Shown here: one piece after another, positions 56,083 to 64,000 of the stretch | How the letters are laid out: every line of letters begins with the position of its first letter | Numbering within the stretch: the stretch's first letter is position 1 | Source: Streptomyces phaeoluteigriseus | GTDB taxonomy: Bacteria > Actinomycetota > Actinomycetes > Streptomycetales > Streptomycetaceae | Assembly (NCBI RefSeq): GCF_001896135.2 | Contig: NZ_MPOH02000011.1 | Location: forward strand, 391,103-455,102 | DNA length: 64,000 nt | Direction: 5' to 3' | Made by a program: the position numbers and the translations under genes | The notes under the pieces: generated by a model | Databases searched by the model: none | The model's input: only the letters and a program-made list of their open reading frames with translations | Told to the model about the DNA's origin: nothing

Positions 56083-57419
56083 CCATCGAGGCCGTCTTCG
56101 ACGCCGGTACGGCCGCCACCCGCGCCACCGACGCGATCCTCCGCGACACGCTGCACGGCACCGCGCGCGGGGTCGTCGTCGACTCCCCGCCCGGCGCCGG
56201 AAAGTCCACGCTCGTCGTCCGTGCCGCGCTCGAACTGGCGGACGCGGGGCGCCCGCTGATGGTGGTCGCGCAGACCAACGCGCAGGTCGACGACCTGGTG
56301 CTGCGGCTCGCCGAGAAGAACCCCGAACTGCCGGTGGGCCGCCTGCACAGCAGCGACACCGACGCGTACGACAAGACGCTGGACGGCCTGCCGAACGTAC
56401 GGAAGTCGGCGAAGGCCGGTGACCTGGCCGGGCTGCCGGTCGTCATCTCCACGGCGGCGAAGTGGGCCCATGTGAAGACCGACGAGCCGTGGCGGCACGC
56501 GATCGTGGACGAGGCCTACCAGATGCGCTCGGACGGGCTGCTGGCCGTGGCCGGGCTGTTCGAACGGGCGCTGTTCGTGGGCGACCCGGGGCAGCTGGAC
56601 CCGTTCGCGATCGTGGGCAGCGAGCAGTGGGCCGGCCTGTCGTACGACCCGTCGGCCTCGGCGGTGTCGACGCTGCTGGCGCACAACCCGGACCTGCCGC
56701 AGCACCGGCTGCCGGTGTCCTGGCGGCTGCCGGCGTCGGCGGCCCCGCTGGTCTCGGACGCCTTCTACCCGTACACGCCGTTCCGCAGCGGCACGGGTCC
56801 CGGCGACCGCGCGCTGTCCTTCGGCGTGCCCTCCGACGGCTCCGGGCCCGACCGGGTGATCGACGAGGCGGCCGAATCGGGCTGGGGCCTGCTGGAACTG
56901 CCCGCCCGGCACACGCCCCGCACCGACCCGGAGGCGGTACGGGCGGTCGCCTCGGTCGTCCGCCGCCTCCTGGACCGGGGCGGTGCGGCCACCTCCGAGC
57001 GCTCCCCCGCGCCGACGCCGCTGACCGCCGACCGGGTCGCCGTCGGCACCGCGCACCGTGACCAGGCGGCGGCGGTGCGTGCGGCGCTGGCCGAGCTGGG
57101 CGTCACGGAGGTCACCGTCGACACCGCCAACCGCCTCCAGGGCCGGGAGTACGACGTCACGGTGATCCTGCATCCCCTGTCCGGCCGGCCCGACGCCACC
57201 GCCTTCCACCTGGAGACGGGGCGTCTGTGCGTCCTCGCCTCCCGGCATCGCCACGCCTGCATCGTCGTCTGCCGAGCGGGGGTCACCGACCTGCTGGACG
57301 CCTACCCGTCGACCGAGCCGGTCCAGCTGGGCACGGCCGTGAAGTTCCCGGACGGCTGGGAGGCGAACCACGCGGTCCTGGCCCACCTGGCGGAACACCG
57401 GGTGGGCTGGAGACCGTGA
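56079..57419 (+). CDS. Superfamily 1 helicase, Upf1/Dna2-like
   Basis: 446 aa from GTG 56079, translationally coupled to the preceding gene. Motifs in order: Walker A DSPPGAGKSTL (about residues 35-45), motif Ia AQTNAQVDDLVLRLAEK, Walker B VDEAYQM (DEAxQ as in Upf1-like enzymes), motif III FVGDPGQLDPF, motif IV GTAHRDQAAAVRAAL, motif V VDTANRLQGREYDVTVI and motif VI LASRHRHACIVV. This is a compact SF1B-type helicase core without a long N-terminal region. Together with the nuclease two genes upstream it resembles the two halves of Dna2, suggesting action on DNA flaps, forks or invading DNA. Confidence 0.9.
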   Translation: MTIEAVFDAGTAATRATDAILRDTLHGTARGVVVDSPPGAGKSTLVVRAALELADAGRPLMVVAQTNAQVDDLVLRLAEKNPELPVGRLHSSDTDAYDKTLDGLPNVRKSAKAGDLAGLPVVISTAAKWAHVKTDEPWRHAIVDEAYQMRSDGLLAVAGLFERALFVGDPGQLDPFAIVGSEQWAGLSYDPSASAVSTLLAHNPDLPQHRLPVSWRLPASAAPLVSDAFYPYTPFRSGTGPGDRALSFGVPSDGSGPDRVIDEAAESGWGLLELPARHTPRTDPEAVRAVASVVRRLLDRGGAATSERSPAPTPLTADRVAVGTAHRDQAAAVRAALAELGVTEVTVDTANRLQGREYDVTVILHPLSGRPDATAFHLETGRLCVLASRHRHACIVVCRAGVTDLLDAYPSTEPVQLGTAVKFPDGWEANHAVLAHLAEHRVGWRP

Positions 57420-57814
57420 GGGACCGGCGCGCCGCCACCCCGCGGTGCTTCTCCCGCCCCCGCCGCCCCTTCCCGTCCCGACCCTGGGGGCTGCGCCCCC
57501 AGCCCCCCTTTCGGCGCTCCGCGCCTCGCCCTCGAACTCCCGCGCCGGCCCGTTTCGCCCCGGGCGGAGACGGGGCCTCGAACGCCCGACAGGTCGAGTG
57601 GCCCCGGGCGACGGAGACGGGTTCGGGGGCGCGGAGGCTCGTTCTCGAACTCCGGACGGCTCGAGGTGGCTTGGATGGGCCGGTGGCTGGGGAACATCGC
57701 CGGGGGCGGATGGCTTGAGAAGGCCGGGCCCCGGCCCCCTTGCGTCGTCGGGGGACAATGGAGGGTGGTCCGCTTGCCGGTGGTGCCATCACGACCGTAC
57801 GAGGAGGAGAAGAC
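57420..57814. other. Intergenic region after the helicase gene, with a common Streptomyces-type hairpin
   Basis: About 395 bp without a gene. 57484-57502 is the perfect palindrome CTGGGGGC-TGC-GCCCCCAG, in a CCCTGGGGGCTGCGCCCCC context that recurs in many Streptomyces genomes, and probably a terminator. Short CTCGAACTCC-like repeats follow (near 57531 and 57643). The right end holds GAGGAGGAG, the ribosome site for the next gene. Confidence 0.6.
57484..57502 (+). terminator. Hairpin after the nuclease-helicase operon
   Basis: An 8-bp perfect GC stem (CTGGGGGC / GCCCCCAG) with a 3-nt loop, 65 bp after the helicase stop. Confidence 0.55.
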
Positions 57815-58183
57815 ATGGCGGAGCACACGCCGGGTCGGAACGAACCGCGGCTACGCCCCGCGCCCCTGCTCTTCGAGCCCGCCGAGGCGGCCGGCGATCC
57901 GGAGCACTTCTTCGACCTGGAGTCGATAGACGATCCCGGGGCACTGCTGACGCGTGCCACGGAGCTGACGCAGGCCTTCCGGGCGGCGGCGGACCGGGCG
58001 ATGGAGTTCCAGGCCATGGCGGCGGCCCAGCTCGCCGACCCGCGCCGGTTCGACCGGCTGACGGCCGCGGACATCGCGGACCGGGCCGAGTGGACCGAGG
58101 ACTACGCGAAGAAGATGGTCGAGTTCGGGCGGGACCTGATGCGGGGCGACATCGAGGGACTCGGACACGCCGACCCCGTGTGA
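57815..58183 (+). CDS. Small conserved acidic helical protein
   Basis: 122 aa from ATG 57815, with GGAGGAGA upstream. It is acidic. The N-terminal half is extended (PAPLLFEPAEAAGDPEHFFD) and the C-terminal half is helical (ATELTQAFRAAADRAMEFQA; WTEDYAKKMVEFGRDLMRGD). No signal peptide, membrane segment or named domain. It lies after the helicase operon but has its own ribosome site and probably its own promoter. Confidence 0.75.
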   Translation: MAEHTPGRNEPRLRPAPLLFEPAEAAGDPEHFFDLESIDDPGALLTRATELTQAFRAAADRAMEFQAMAAAQLADPRRFDRLTAADIADRAEWTEDYAKKMVEFGRDLMRGDIEGLGHADPV

Positions 58184-58327
58184 CCCGGCCGGAGAGCCGG
58201 CGCCGATCACTCCGCGTCAGGCTTCGGCATATGCCAGGTGGGCAAGATACCCCCACTCCCCGCCTCCCGTCCCCACTTTCCGCAACCCTGCGGAATCGAC
58301 CACTCACACCGTGTAGATCTTGGCGGC

Positions 58328-58951
58328 ATGAGCAGCGCATGGGACGCCCCTGACACCGACCACCGCGACGCCGCCGGAGTCACCGCGGACGGCGCCGCCT
58401 GGCTGGCGTCCGCCGGCCCGTATCCGCGCAGCACGCTCGCGCTGTGGGAGGAGCGTCCGCACGCTCCGGTCGTGCTGCCCTGCGGTTCCGTGTTCGACGT
58501 GGTGAGCGCACCCGCGATGTTCGGGCGGCTGATGCTGGACCGGCTGTGGGAGGAGGGGCCGGGCTCGGGGCCGGTGGCCGCGTTCCGCGGGCGGACGCTG
58601 CTGTTCGCCGCTCCCGGCACCGCCCAGCGGCTGCCCTCACTGCTGGAGTGGGAGGAGTGGAGCGCCGACGGCCGCCGGGACGGCCGTACGGGGACGGTGC
58701 CGCCGCTGCTGTGTCACGGGAACGGGGACGCGGTCACCGTGCCGGCCCCGCTCACCTCGGAGGGGACCGGCGGCGCCACCCGCTGGGTCACCGCCCCGGA
58801 CACCCGGCACCCCTGGCTGCCGGGACCGGAAATCCTGCTCTGGGCGCCGTCCGGGCGGCCCGTGCGGCCGTGCGGATATCGATTTCTCACGCCTCGGATC
58901 CGGATGCTAAGGTCTACGACGTCAGCAGGCGCCGCTAGCTCAGTTGGTTAG
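58328..58951 (+). CDS. Bifunctional DNA primase/polymerase (prim-pol) N-terminal domain-like protein, 3' end inside tRNA-Lys
   Basis: 207 aa from ATG 58328. It contains DGAAWLASAGPYPRSTLALW, SVFDVVSAPAMFGRLMLDRL, LLCHGNGDAVTVPAP and ILLWAPSGRPVRPCGYRFLT, typical of short Streptomyces proteins related to the prim-pol N-terminal domain. No helicase or C-terminal domain follows. The catalytic acidic motif of true prim-pols is not obvious, so polymerase activity is doubtful. Unusually, the frame continues into tRNA-Lys and uses a TAG in the tRNA D arm as its stop. Confidence 0.75.
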   Translation: MSSAWDAPDTDHRDAAGVTADGAAWLASAGPYPRSTLALWEERPHAPVVLPCGSVFDVVSAPAMFGRLMLDRLWEEGPGSGPVAAFRGRTLLFAAPGTAQRLPSLLEWEEWSADGRRDGRTGTVPPLLCHGNGDAVTVPAPLTSEGTGGATRWVTAPDTRHPWLPGPEILLWAPSGRPVRPCGYRFLTPRIRMLRSTTSAGAASSVG

Positions 58952-59002
58952 AGCAGCTGACTCTTAATCAGCGGGTCCGGGGTTCGAGTCCCTGGCGGCG
59001 CA
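58929..59002 (+). tRNA. tRNA-Lys (anticodon CTT)
   Basis: A full cloverleaf: 7-bp acceptor (GCGCCGC / GCGGCGC), D arm TAGCTCAGTTGGTTAGAGC, anticodon loop ACTCTTAAT, T arm GGGGTTCGAGTCCC and discriminator A. No CCA is encoded. Its first 23 nt overlap the upstream coding frame. Confidence 0.97.
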
Positions 59003-59009
59003 CAGACAG

Positions 59010-59041
59010 CAAGGCCCCTCGCGGAAGCGGGGGGCCTTTCG
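59010..59041 (+). terminator. Terminator after tRNA-Lys
   Basis: AAGGCCCCTCGC-GGAA-GCGGGGGGCCTTT forms a stem of about 11 bp (one bulge) ending in a T-run, directly after the tRNA. It may also end the convergent metalloprotease transcript. Confidence 0.85.
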
Positions 59042-59052
59042 CGTGCGCGGCA

Positions 59053-60309
59053 CTAGGCCGTGATCCGTACCGTCCACGCCCCCGCCGCCGTGCGCCCCTC
59101 GACGTCCACGCGCACGTCCTCCCCCGGCACCGTGAAGCTCTCGCCGGGGCCGACCGGGGCGTCGGCGAGGGGCGGGTAGACCGAGTCGCCCCAGCAGGCG
59201 TCGGTGGCGGGGTGGGCGTCGACCACCTCGACCGGGCCGCGGCCGGACTCCGCGCCGCTGCGGACGCGGTAGACGAGCACGCCGGAGCGGCAGGACGAGC
59301 GGTCGTTGCCGATCCGGCCGCGGGCCTCGAAGGCGAGGGCACTGGCGGCGCCGGTGCGGACGACCGCGAGCTTGGTGCCGTTGCCGAGTCCGAAAGCCGG
59401 TGACCCGGAGGCCAGGCTCACCGGGACGTCCGGTCCCGCGCCCAGCGGCTCCAGCGTCAGCCGTGTGGGTGTCCCGCGGGGCACGCACACCACCTGGCGC
59501 GGTTCCAGCCAGCCCAGCTTCCACTTGTGCCAGGCGAACAGGTCGGGGGCGAGGCCGAATTGGCTGCCCATCAGGTCCCAGTCGCCGACGTGGGTGTCCC
59601 AGTCGCCCTTGCCGTCCGTGGGGCGGTGGTAGAGATCGGGCAGGTCGAACACGTGCCCGGTCTCGTGGGCGAGGACGAGCCGGTCCGGCGGATGCTGTTC
59701 GAAGACGGTGACGATCCGCCGGATGTCGGTGCCGTCGGCGCGCAGCGGGGTGTCCATGTTGACGACCTTGGTGGCGTCGGAGTCCACGCCGGGGGCGTCC
59801 GGGTCGGCGACGAGGTAGACGACGTCGTAGCGGGAGAAGTCGACCTGACCGTCGGCCGCGGCGAGGGCGTCGCGCAGGTAGGTGCCGCGGTGCTCGGCGT
59901 TCCAGTCCCGCCGTATGGCGTAGTCGGTGGACGGCTTCGGCATCCGGATCCAGCGTTTCAGGGGGTGCGCGCGCAGGGTGAACCTGCCGTACGAGGCCTG
60001 CTGGAAATACCGGGTGGTGGCCGGGAAGTGGTCGGCGGCGAGTTCGGCCGGGGGGACCATCGGCACCCAGTCCGGGAACGACAGGAAGATCATCACCGCG
60101 TCGAGGGCGCGGGCGGGGCGCGGGTAGGCGGTGTTCCAGGTGTCCAGGCCCTCGGAGTGGTGGGCGTCCGTGCGTTTCAGGGCGCAGGGGGTGGCCGAGA
60201 AGGGTTCCGCCGCGGGGGCGCTGATGAGGCAGGTCGCGGCGAGTGCCGTGAGGGTGGTGAACATGGCCGCGGTGCTGCGCAGTCGGGGGCGCGGGAGCTG
60301 TCGCGGCAC
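59053..60309 (-). CDS. Secreted M6-family (immune inhibitor A-like) metalloprotease
   Basis: 418 aa from GTG 60309, chosen because GGAGG lies 5 nt upstream (an in-frame GTG 8 codons earlier is possible). Signal peptide (AAMFTTLTALAATCLISAPA), then an M6 protease domain with zinc motif LVLAHETGHVFDLPDLYH (HExxH plus downstream Asp) and the structural VGDWDLMGSQFG. The C-terminus is a beta-rich domain. It should be an extracellular zinc endopeptidase. Single gene, convergent with tRNA-Lys and divergent from cdgA. Confidence 0.9.
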   Translation of the reverse strand: MPRQLPRPRLRSTAAMFTTLTALAATCLISAPAAEPFSATPCALKRTDAHHSEGLDTWNTAYPRPARALDAVMIFLSFPDWVPMVPPAELAADHFPATTRYFQQASYGRFTLRAHPLKRWIRMPKPSTDYAIRRDWNAEHRGTYLRDALAAADGQVDFSRYDVVYLVADPDAPGVDSDATKVVNMDTPLRADGTDIRRIVTVFEQHPPDRLVLAHETGHVFDLPDLYHRPTDGKGDWDTHVGDWDLMGSQFGLAPDLFAWHKWKLGWLEPRQVVCVPRGTPTRLTLEPLGAGPDVPVSLASGSPAFGLGNGTKLAVVRTGAASALAFEARGRIGNDRSSCRSGVLVYRVRSGAESGRGPVEVVDAHPATDACWGDSVYPPLADAPVGPGESFTVPGEDVRVDVEGRTAAGAWTVRITA

Positions 60310-60626
60310 AGGAGACCTCCGGGAGCGGTTCACGGGACACCGCCACCCAGCCTGTGGGAATTTGTCGTACTACGCCCTGTTTGTCTGGCCCGGACGAGTG
60401 AGGACGCGGAAACGGGGCATCATTGCCGACACCCCCGGAATACTCACGGAACGTCACAAGCGGTCACCTGCTCGCAGAACCGGTCCACCTGGGGGCAGAA
60501 ACGATCTGTCAGAAACCCTCGTTGTTCCGGGACACTGGGCAGTGGCTGCGCACGTCCGGGGGCAGCCTCTATGATCGGCAGACTTTCCTGCGCGGACAGC
60601 GATCGAGTGCACTGCGGGAGCGAGCG
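60310..60626. promoter_or_regulatory. Divergent region between metalloprotease and cdgA
   Basis: About 317 bp without a gene, less GC-rich in the middle than its flanks. It holds the promoters for both genes. I see no perfect operator here; a BldD-like site lies just inside the cdgA reading frame. Confidence 0.45.
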
Positions 60627-62452
60627 GTGAGCGGAACGTCCGAAGGGCCGACGCCCGCGGCAGACCTCGACCGGTCGGCCGTCACAGTGAGTGACACCAA
60701 GGCACCTACTCGTAGGACTGCCGCCGAGGACACCGACGGAGGGCCACCGGCCTACCGTTCCGTCTTCGCGGCGGCACCCCTGGCCATGGCGGTCGTGGAC
60801 CGGGAGGGCCTGGTCACCGATGCCAACGAGGCGCTCGGCGGGCTGCTCGGCGGCGGGACCGCGGGGCTGGTCGGGCGGTCCGCCGCCGACCTGCTGGACC
60901 TCGCCTCCGACGCGCGCACCTGGCACGCCTACCGGGAGGTGCTCCGCGGCCGCCAGGCGAAACTGCGCTGCACACGGCGGCTGAAACGGCCCGACGGGCG
61001 CTCCCTGTGGGCGCAGGTCACGGTGGCTCCGCTGGACGGCGGTCCGGGCGGCGTGCTGCTGTCGGTCACCGACGTCAGCGGTCACCGGGAGTTGCAGGCC
61101 CGGCTGCGGCACCTCCAGATGCACGATCCGGTGACCCGGCTGCCCAACCGGACCCTGTTCTTCGAACGGGTGACGGGTGCCCTGGAGGCTGAGTCGTACG
61201 AGCAGAGCGGGACCGGCCGGATCGGGCTGTGCTATCTGGATCTCGACGGGTTCAAGGCCGTCAACGACACACTCGGCCACCGGGTCGGCGACCGGCTGCT
61301 GGCCGCCGTCGCCGAGCGGCTGACCGCGTGCGCGGAGGAGGCCGGGCGGACCCGGCCGAGCGTGCCGCTGGTGGCGCGGCTCGGCGGGGACGAGTTCGCG
61401 CTGCTGGTGGAGGACTCCACGGGCACCGAACAGCTCGCGGATCTCGCCGAGTCCGTACTCAAGGTGCTCCAGGCGCCGTTCGACCTGTCGGGGCAGCGGT
61501 TGAACGTCTCCGCGTCGATCGGCGTCGTCGAGCGGCACGCGGCCGGCACCACGGCCACCGGGCTGATGCAGGCCGCCGACACCACGCTGTACTGGGCGAA
61601 GGTGGACGGCAAGGACCGCTGGACACTGTTCGACCCGGAGCGCAACGCACATCTGATGACCCGCCAGGCGCTGGCGTCCACGCTCCGGCCGGCCATCGAG
61701 CGGGGCGAGTTCCGGCTCGACTACCAGCCGCTGGTGGGGATGTCGGACGGGCGGCTGCGGGGGGTGGAGGCGCTGGTGCGCTGGGACCACCCCCGGTTCG
61801 GTCTGCTGCCGCCGAATCGGTTCGTCGCGCTGGCCGAGGAGGACGGCTCGATCGTGCCGCTGGGCCGCTGGGTGCTGGCCACCGCCTGTCGGCAGGCGCG
61901 GGAATGGCAGTTGGCTCATCCGGACGACCAACCGCTCTTCGTGAGCGTCAACGTGGCGGTCCGTCAGGTATGGGACTCCGACCTGGTGACCGATGTGGCG
62001 GAGATCCTCACCGAGACCCAACTCGACCCCTCGCTGCTCCAGTTGGAGCTGACCGAGTCCGCGGTGATGGGCTCGGCAGGACGGCCGTTGCAGGCACTCC
62101 AGGCGCTCAGCGACATGGGCGTGAACATCGCCATCGACGACTTCGGCACCGGCTACTCCAACCTGGCGTATCTGAGCCGGCTCCCGGTGTCGGTGCTGAA
62201 GCTGGACGGGTCGTTCGTGCGCGGCTTCCAGTACGAGGGCACGGGGGCGACGCCGAATCCGGCCGACGAGGTCGTCGTCGAGGCGATGATCGACCTCGCG
62301 CACCGGCTGGGGCTGACCGTGACCGCGGAGTGCGTGGAGACGTCGGCGCAGGCCACCCGGTTGCGCCGGATCGGCTGCGACACCGGACAGGGGTGGCTCT
62401 ACTCCCGCCCGGTGCCGCCGGATCGTATCTCCGAGCTGATGGCCGGCGCGTC

Positions 62453-62474
<22 letters not shown>
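60627..62474 (+). CDS. cdgA: PAS-GGDEF-EAL c-di-GMP turnover protein, CdgA-like
   Basis: 615 aa from GTG 60627 (the true start could be slightly downstream). A PAS domain (about residues 40-155), a GGDEF domain with intact LGGDEFALL (about residue 253) preceded by [15 protein letters not shown], and an EAL domain with [11 protein letters not shown] (about residue 381) and [10 protein letters not shown]. Both catalytic motifs are intact, so it may act as cyclase, phosphodiesterase or both. Soluble. The order and locus match S. coelicolor CdgA (SCO2817), a BldD target. Its 3' end overlaps the convergent oxidoreductase gene by 22 bp. Confidence 0.93.
60682..60694. promoter_or_regulatory. BldD-like site near the 5' end of cdgA
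   Basis: TCACAGTGAGTGA fits the BldD pattern TNAC-N5-GTNA exactly. It lies 55 bp inside the annotated reading frame, so either BldD binds within the gene or translation starts downstream of the site. Confidence 0.5.
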
Positions 62475-63601
<1,127 letters not shown>

Positions 63602-63710
63602 GGGGTTCCTCCTGCGTCTGGGCGTACCGCTGTCCTTCGGGCGCTAACAGGAGGGTGTCCCCGGTTATTCCCGGCCGGTCACCGGGCCGCCGGGCCCGGA
63701 ACCCGGCCGC

Positions 63711-64000
63711 TCACACCTGCACGATCGGCTCCCGGGTGAACAGCGCGCCCAGGCCCGGCGCGTTGACCCGCCGGTCCGTGAGCCGGAGGGCCTCCCAGAC
63801 GGTGACCTGGCTGGCGGTGAGGACCGGCTTGCCGAGGTCCTTCTCCAGGGCGGGGAGGTAGGCGGCGGTGTGCAGGGCGGTGTCCGGGAGGAGGACCGCG
63901 TCCGCGTCCGGGGTGTCGGCCTCGCGGGCCAGGGCGAACACCTCCGCCTCGCCCCAGGTGCCGACCTCGGCGGCCGTGACGACGCCGGAGCCGCGCAGCG
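63711..64000 (-). CDS. Asp/Glu racemase-fold protein (maleate isomerase / arylmalonate decarboxylase-like), C-terminal part
   Basis: Only the last 96 codons lie in the window; the 5' end is beyond the right edge. The visible part (ADAVLLPDTALHTAAYLPAL; GKPVLTASQVTVWEALRLTD) is the C-terminal half of a maleate cis-trans isomerase family protein. The family's second catalytic Cys is replaced in the visible LPDTALHT motif (commonly xSCTxL), so the reaction is uncertain. Confidence 0.75.
   Translation of the reverse strand, partial: LRGSGVVTAAEVGTWGEAEVFALAREADTPDADAVLLPDTALHTAAYLPALEKDLGKPVLTASQVTVWEALRLTDRRVNAPGLGALFTREPIVQV

Overview
This is a high-G+C actinobacterial chromosome segment, almost certainly Streptomyces. 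The evidence is the codon bias, a desferrioxamine cluster (desABCD behind perfect iron boxes), a bldA-type TTA codon in adpA, adpA next to orn, a CebR/cebEFG/bglC cello-oligosaccharide locus, and a PAS-GGDEF-EAL protein resembling CdgA. The order des - glmS - adpA - orn - ceb - two-component system - spermidine synthase - cdgA matches what I recall of the S. coelicolor SCO2776-SCO2817 region. Most of the window is therefore conserved core chromosome, lightly marked by small mobile or repetitive DNA.

Layout. 0-2.8 kb: end of a membrane glycosyltransferase and a secreted endonuclease I. 2.8-9.6 kb: agmatinase-like ureohydrolase plus ThDP enzyme (overlapping genes), a sodium/solute symporter, a divergent PucR regulator and a phosphatase-like protein. 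9.6-20 kb: CDF transporter, acyl-CoA thioesterase, LCAD-like acyl-CoA dehydrogenase, two TetR regulators and a four-gene branched-chain acyl-CoA operon (carboxylase beta and alpha subunits, HMG-CoA lyase, acyl-CoA dehydrogenase). 20-28 kb: siderophore uptake (desE, sip) and synthesis (desABCD), with two iron boxes. 28-36 kb: DUF4429 protein, a decayed TnpB-type gene, glmS, YaaH-like protein, Usp, adpA, orn and tRNA-His. 36-45 kb: CebR-like regulator, cebEFG, bglC and a GH18 chitinase. 45-53 kb: two-component system, small secreted protein, spermidine-synthase-like protein, HTH regulator, histidine phosphatase and PAP2 protein. 53-57.4 kb: a three-gene nuclease / unknown / helicase operon. 57.4-64 kb: small hypothetical, prim-pol-like protein running into tRNA-Lys, M6 metalloprotease, cdgA, a flavin-dependent oxidoreductase and a partial Asp/Glu-racemase-fold enzyme.

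Three points deserve attention. (1) Genes at 53.3-57.4 kb encode a Cas4/Dna2/AddB-like PD-(D/E)XK nuclease with four candidate Fe-S cysteines, a 541-aa protein of unknown function and a Upf1/Dna2-like SF1 helicase. This looks like a Dna2-type machine split over three genes and is the best candidate for an uncharacterised system. (2) Four genes (adpA, a secreted protein, a histidine phosphatase and that nuclease) are each broken by what looks like loss of one base in a short G or C run. That points to consensus-sequence error rather than four real mutations, but if real the adpA lesion would matter greatly. (3) Two ~184-bp MITE-like elements with 17-bp perfect terminal inverted repeats each abut the stop codon of a gene.
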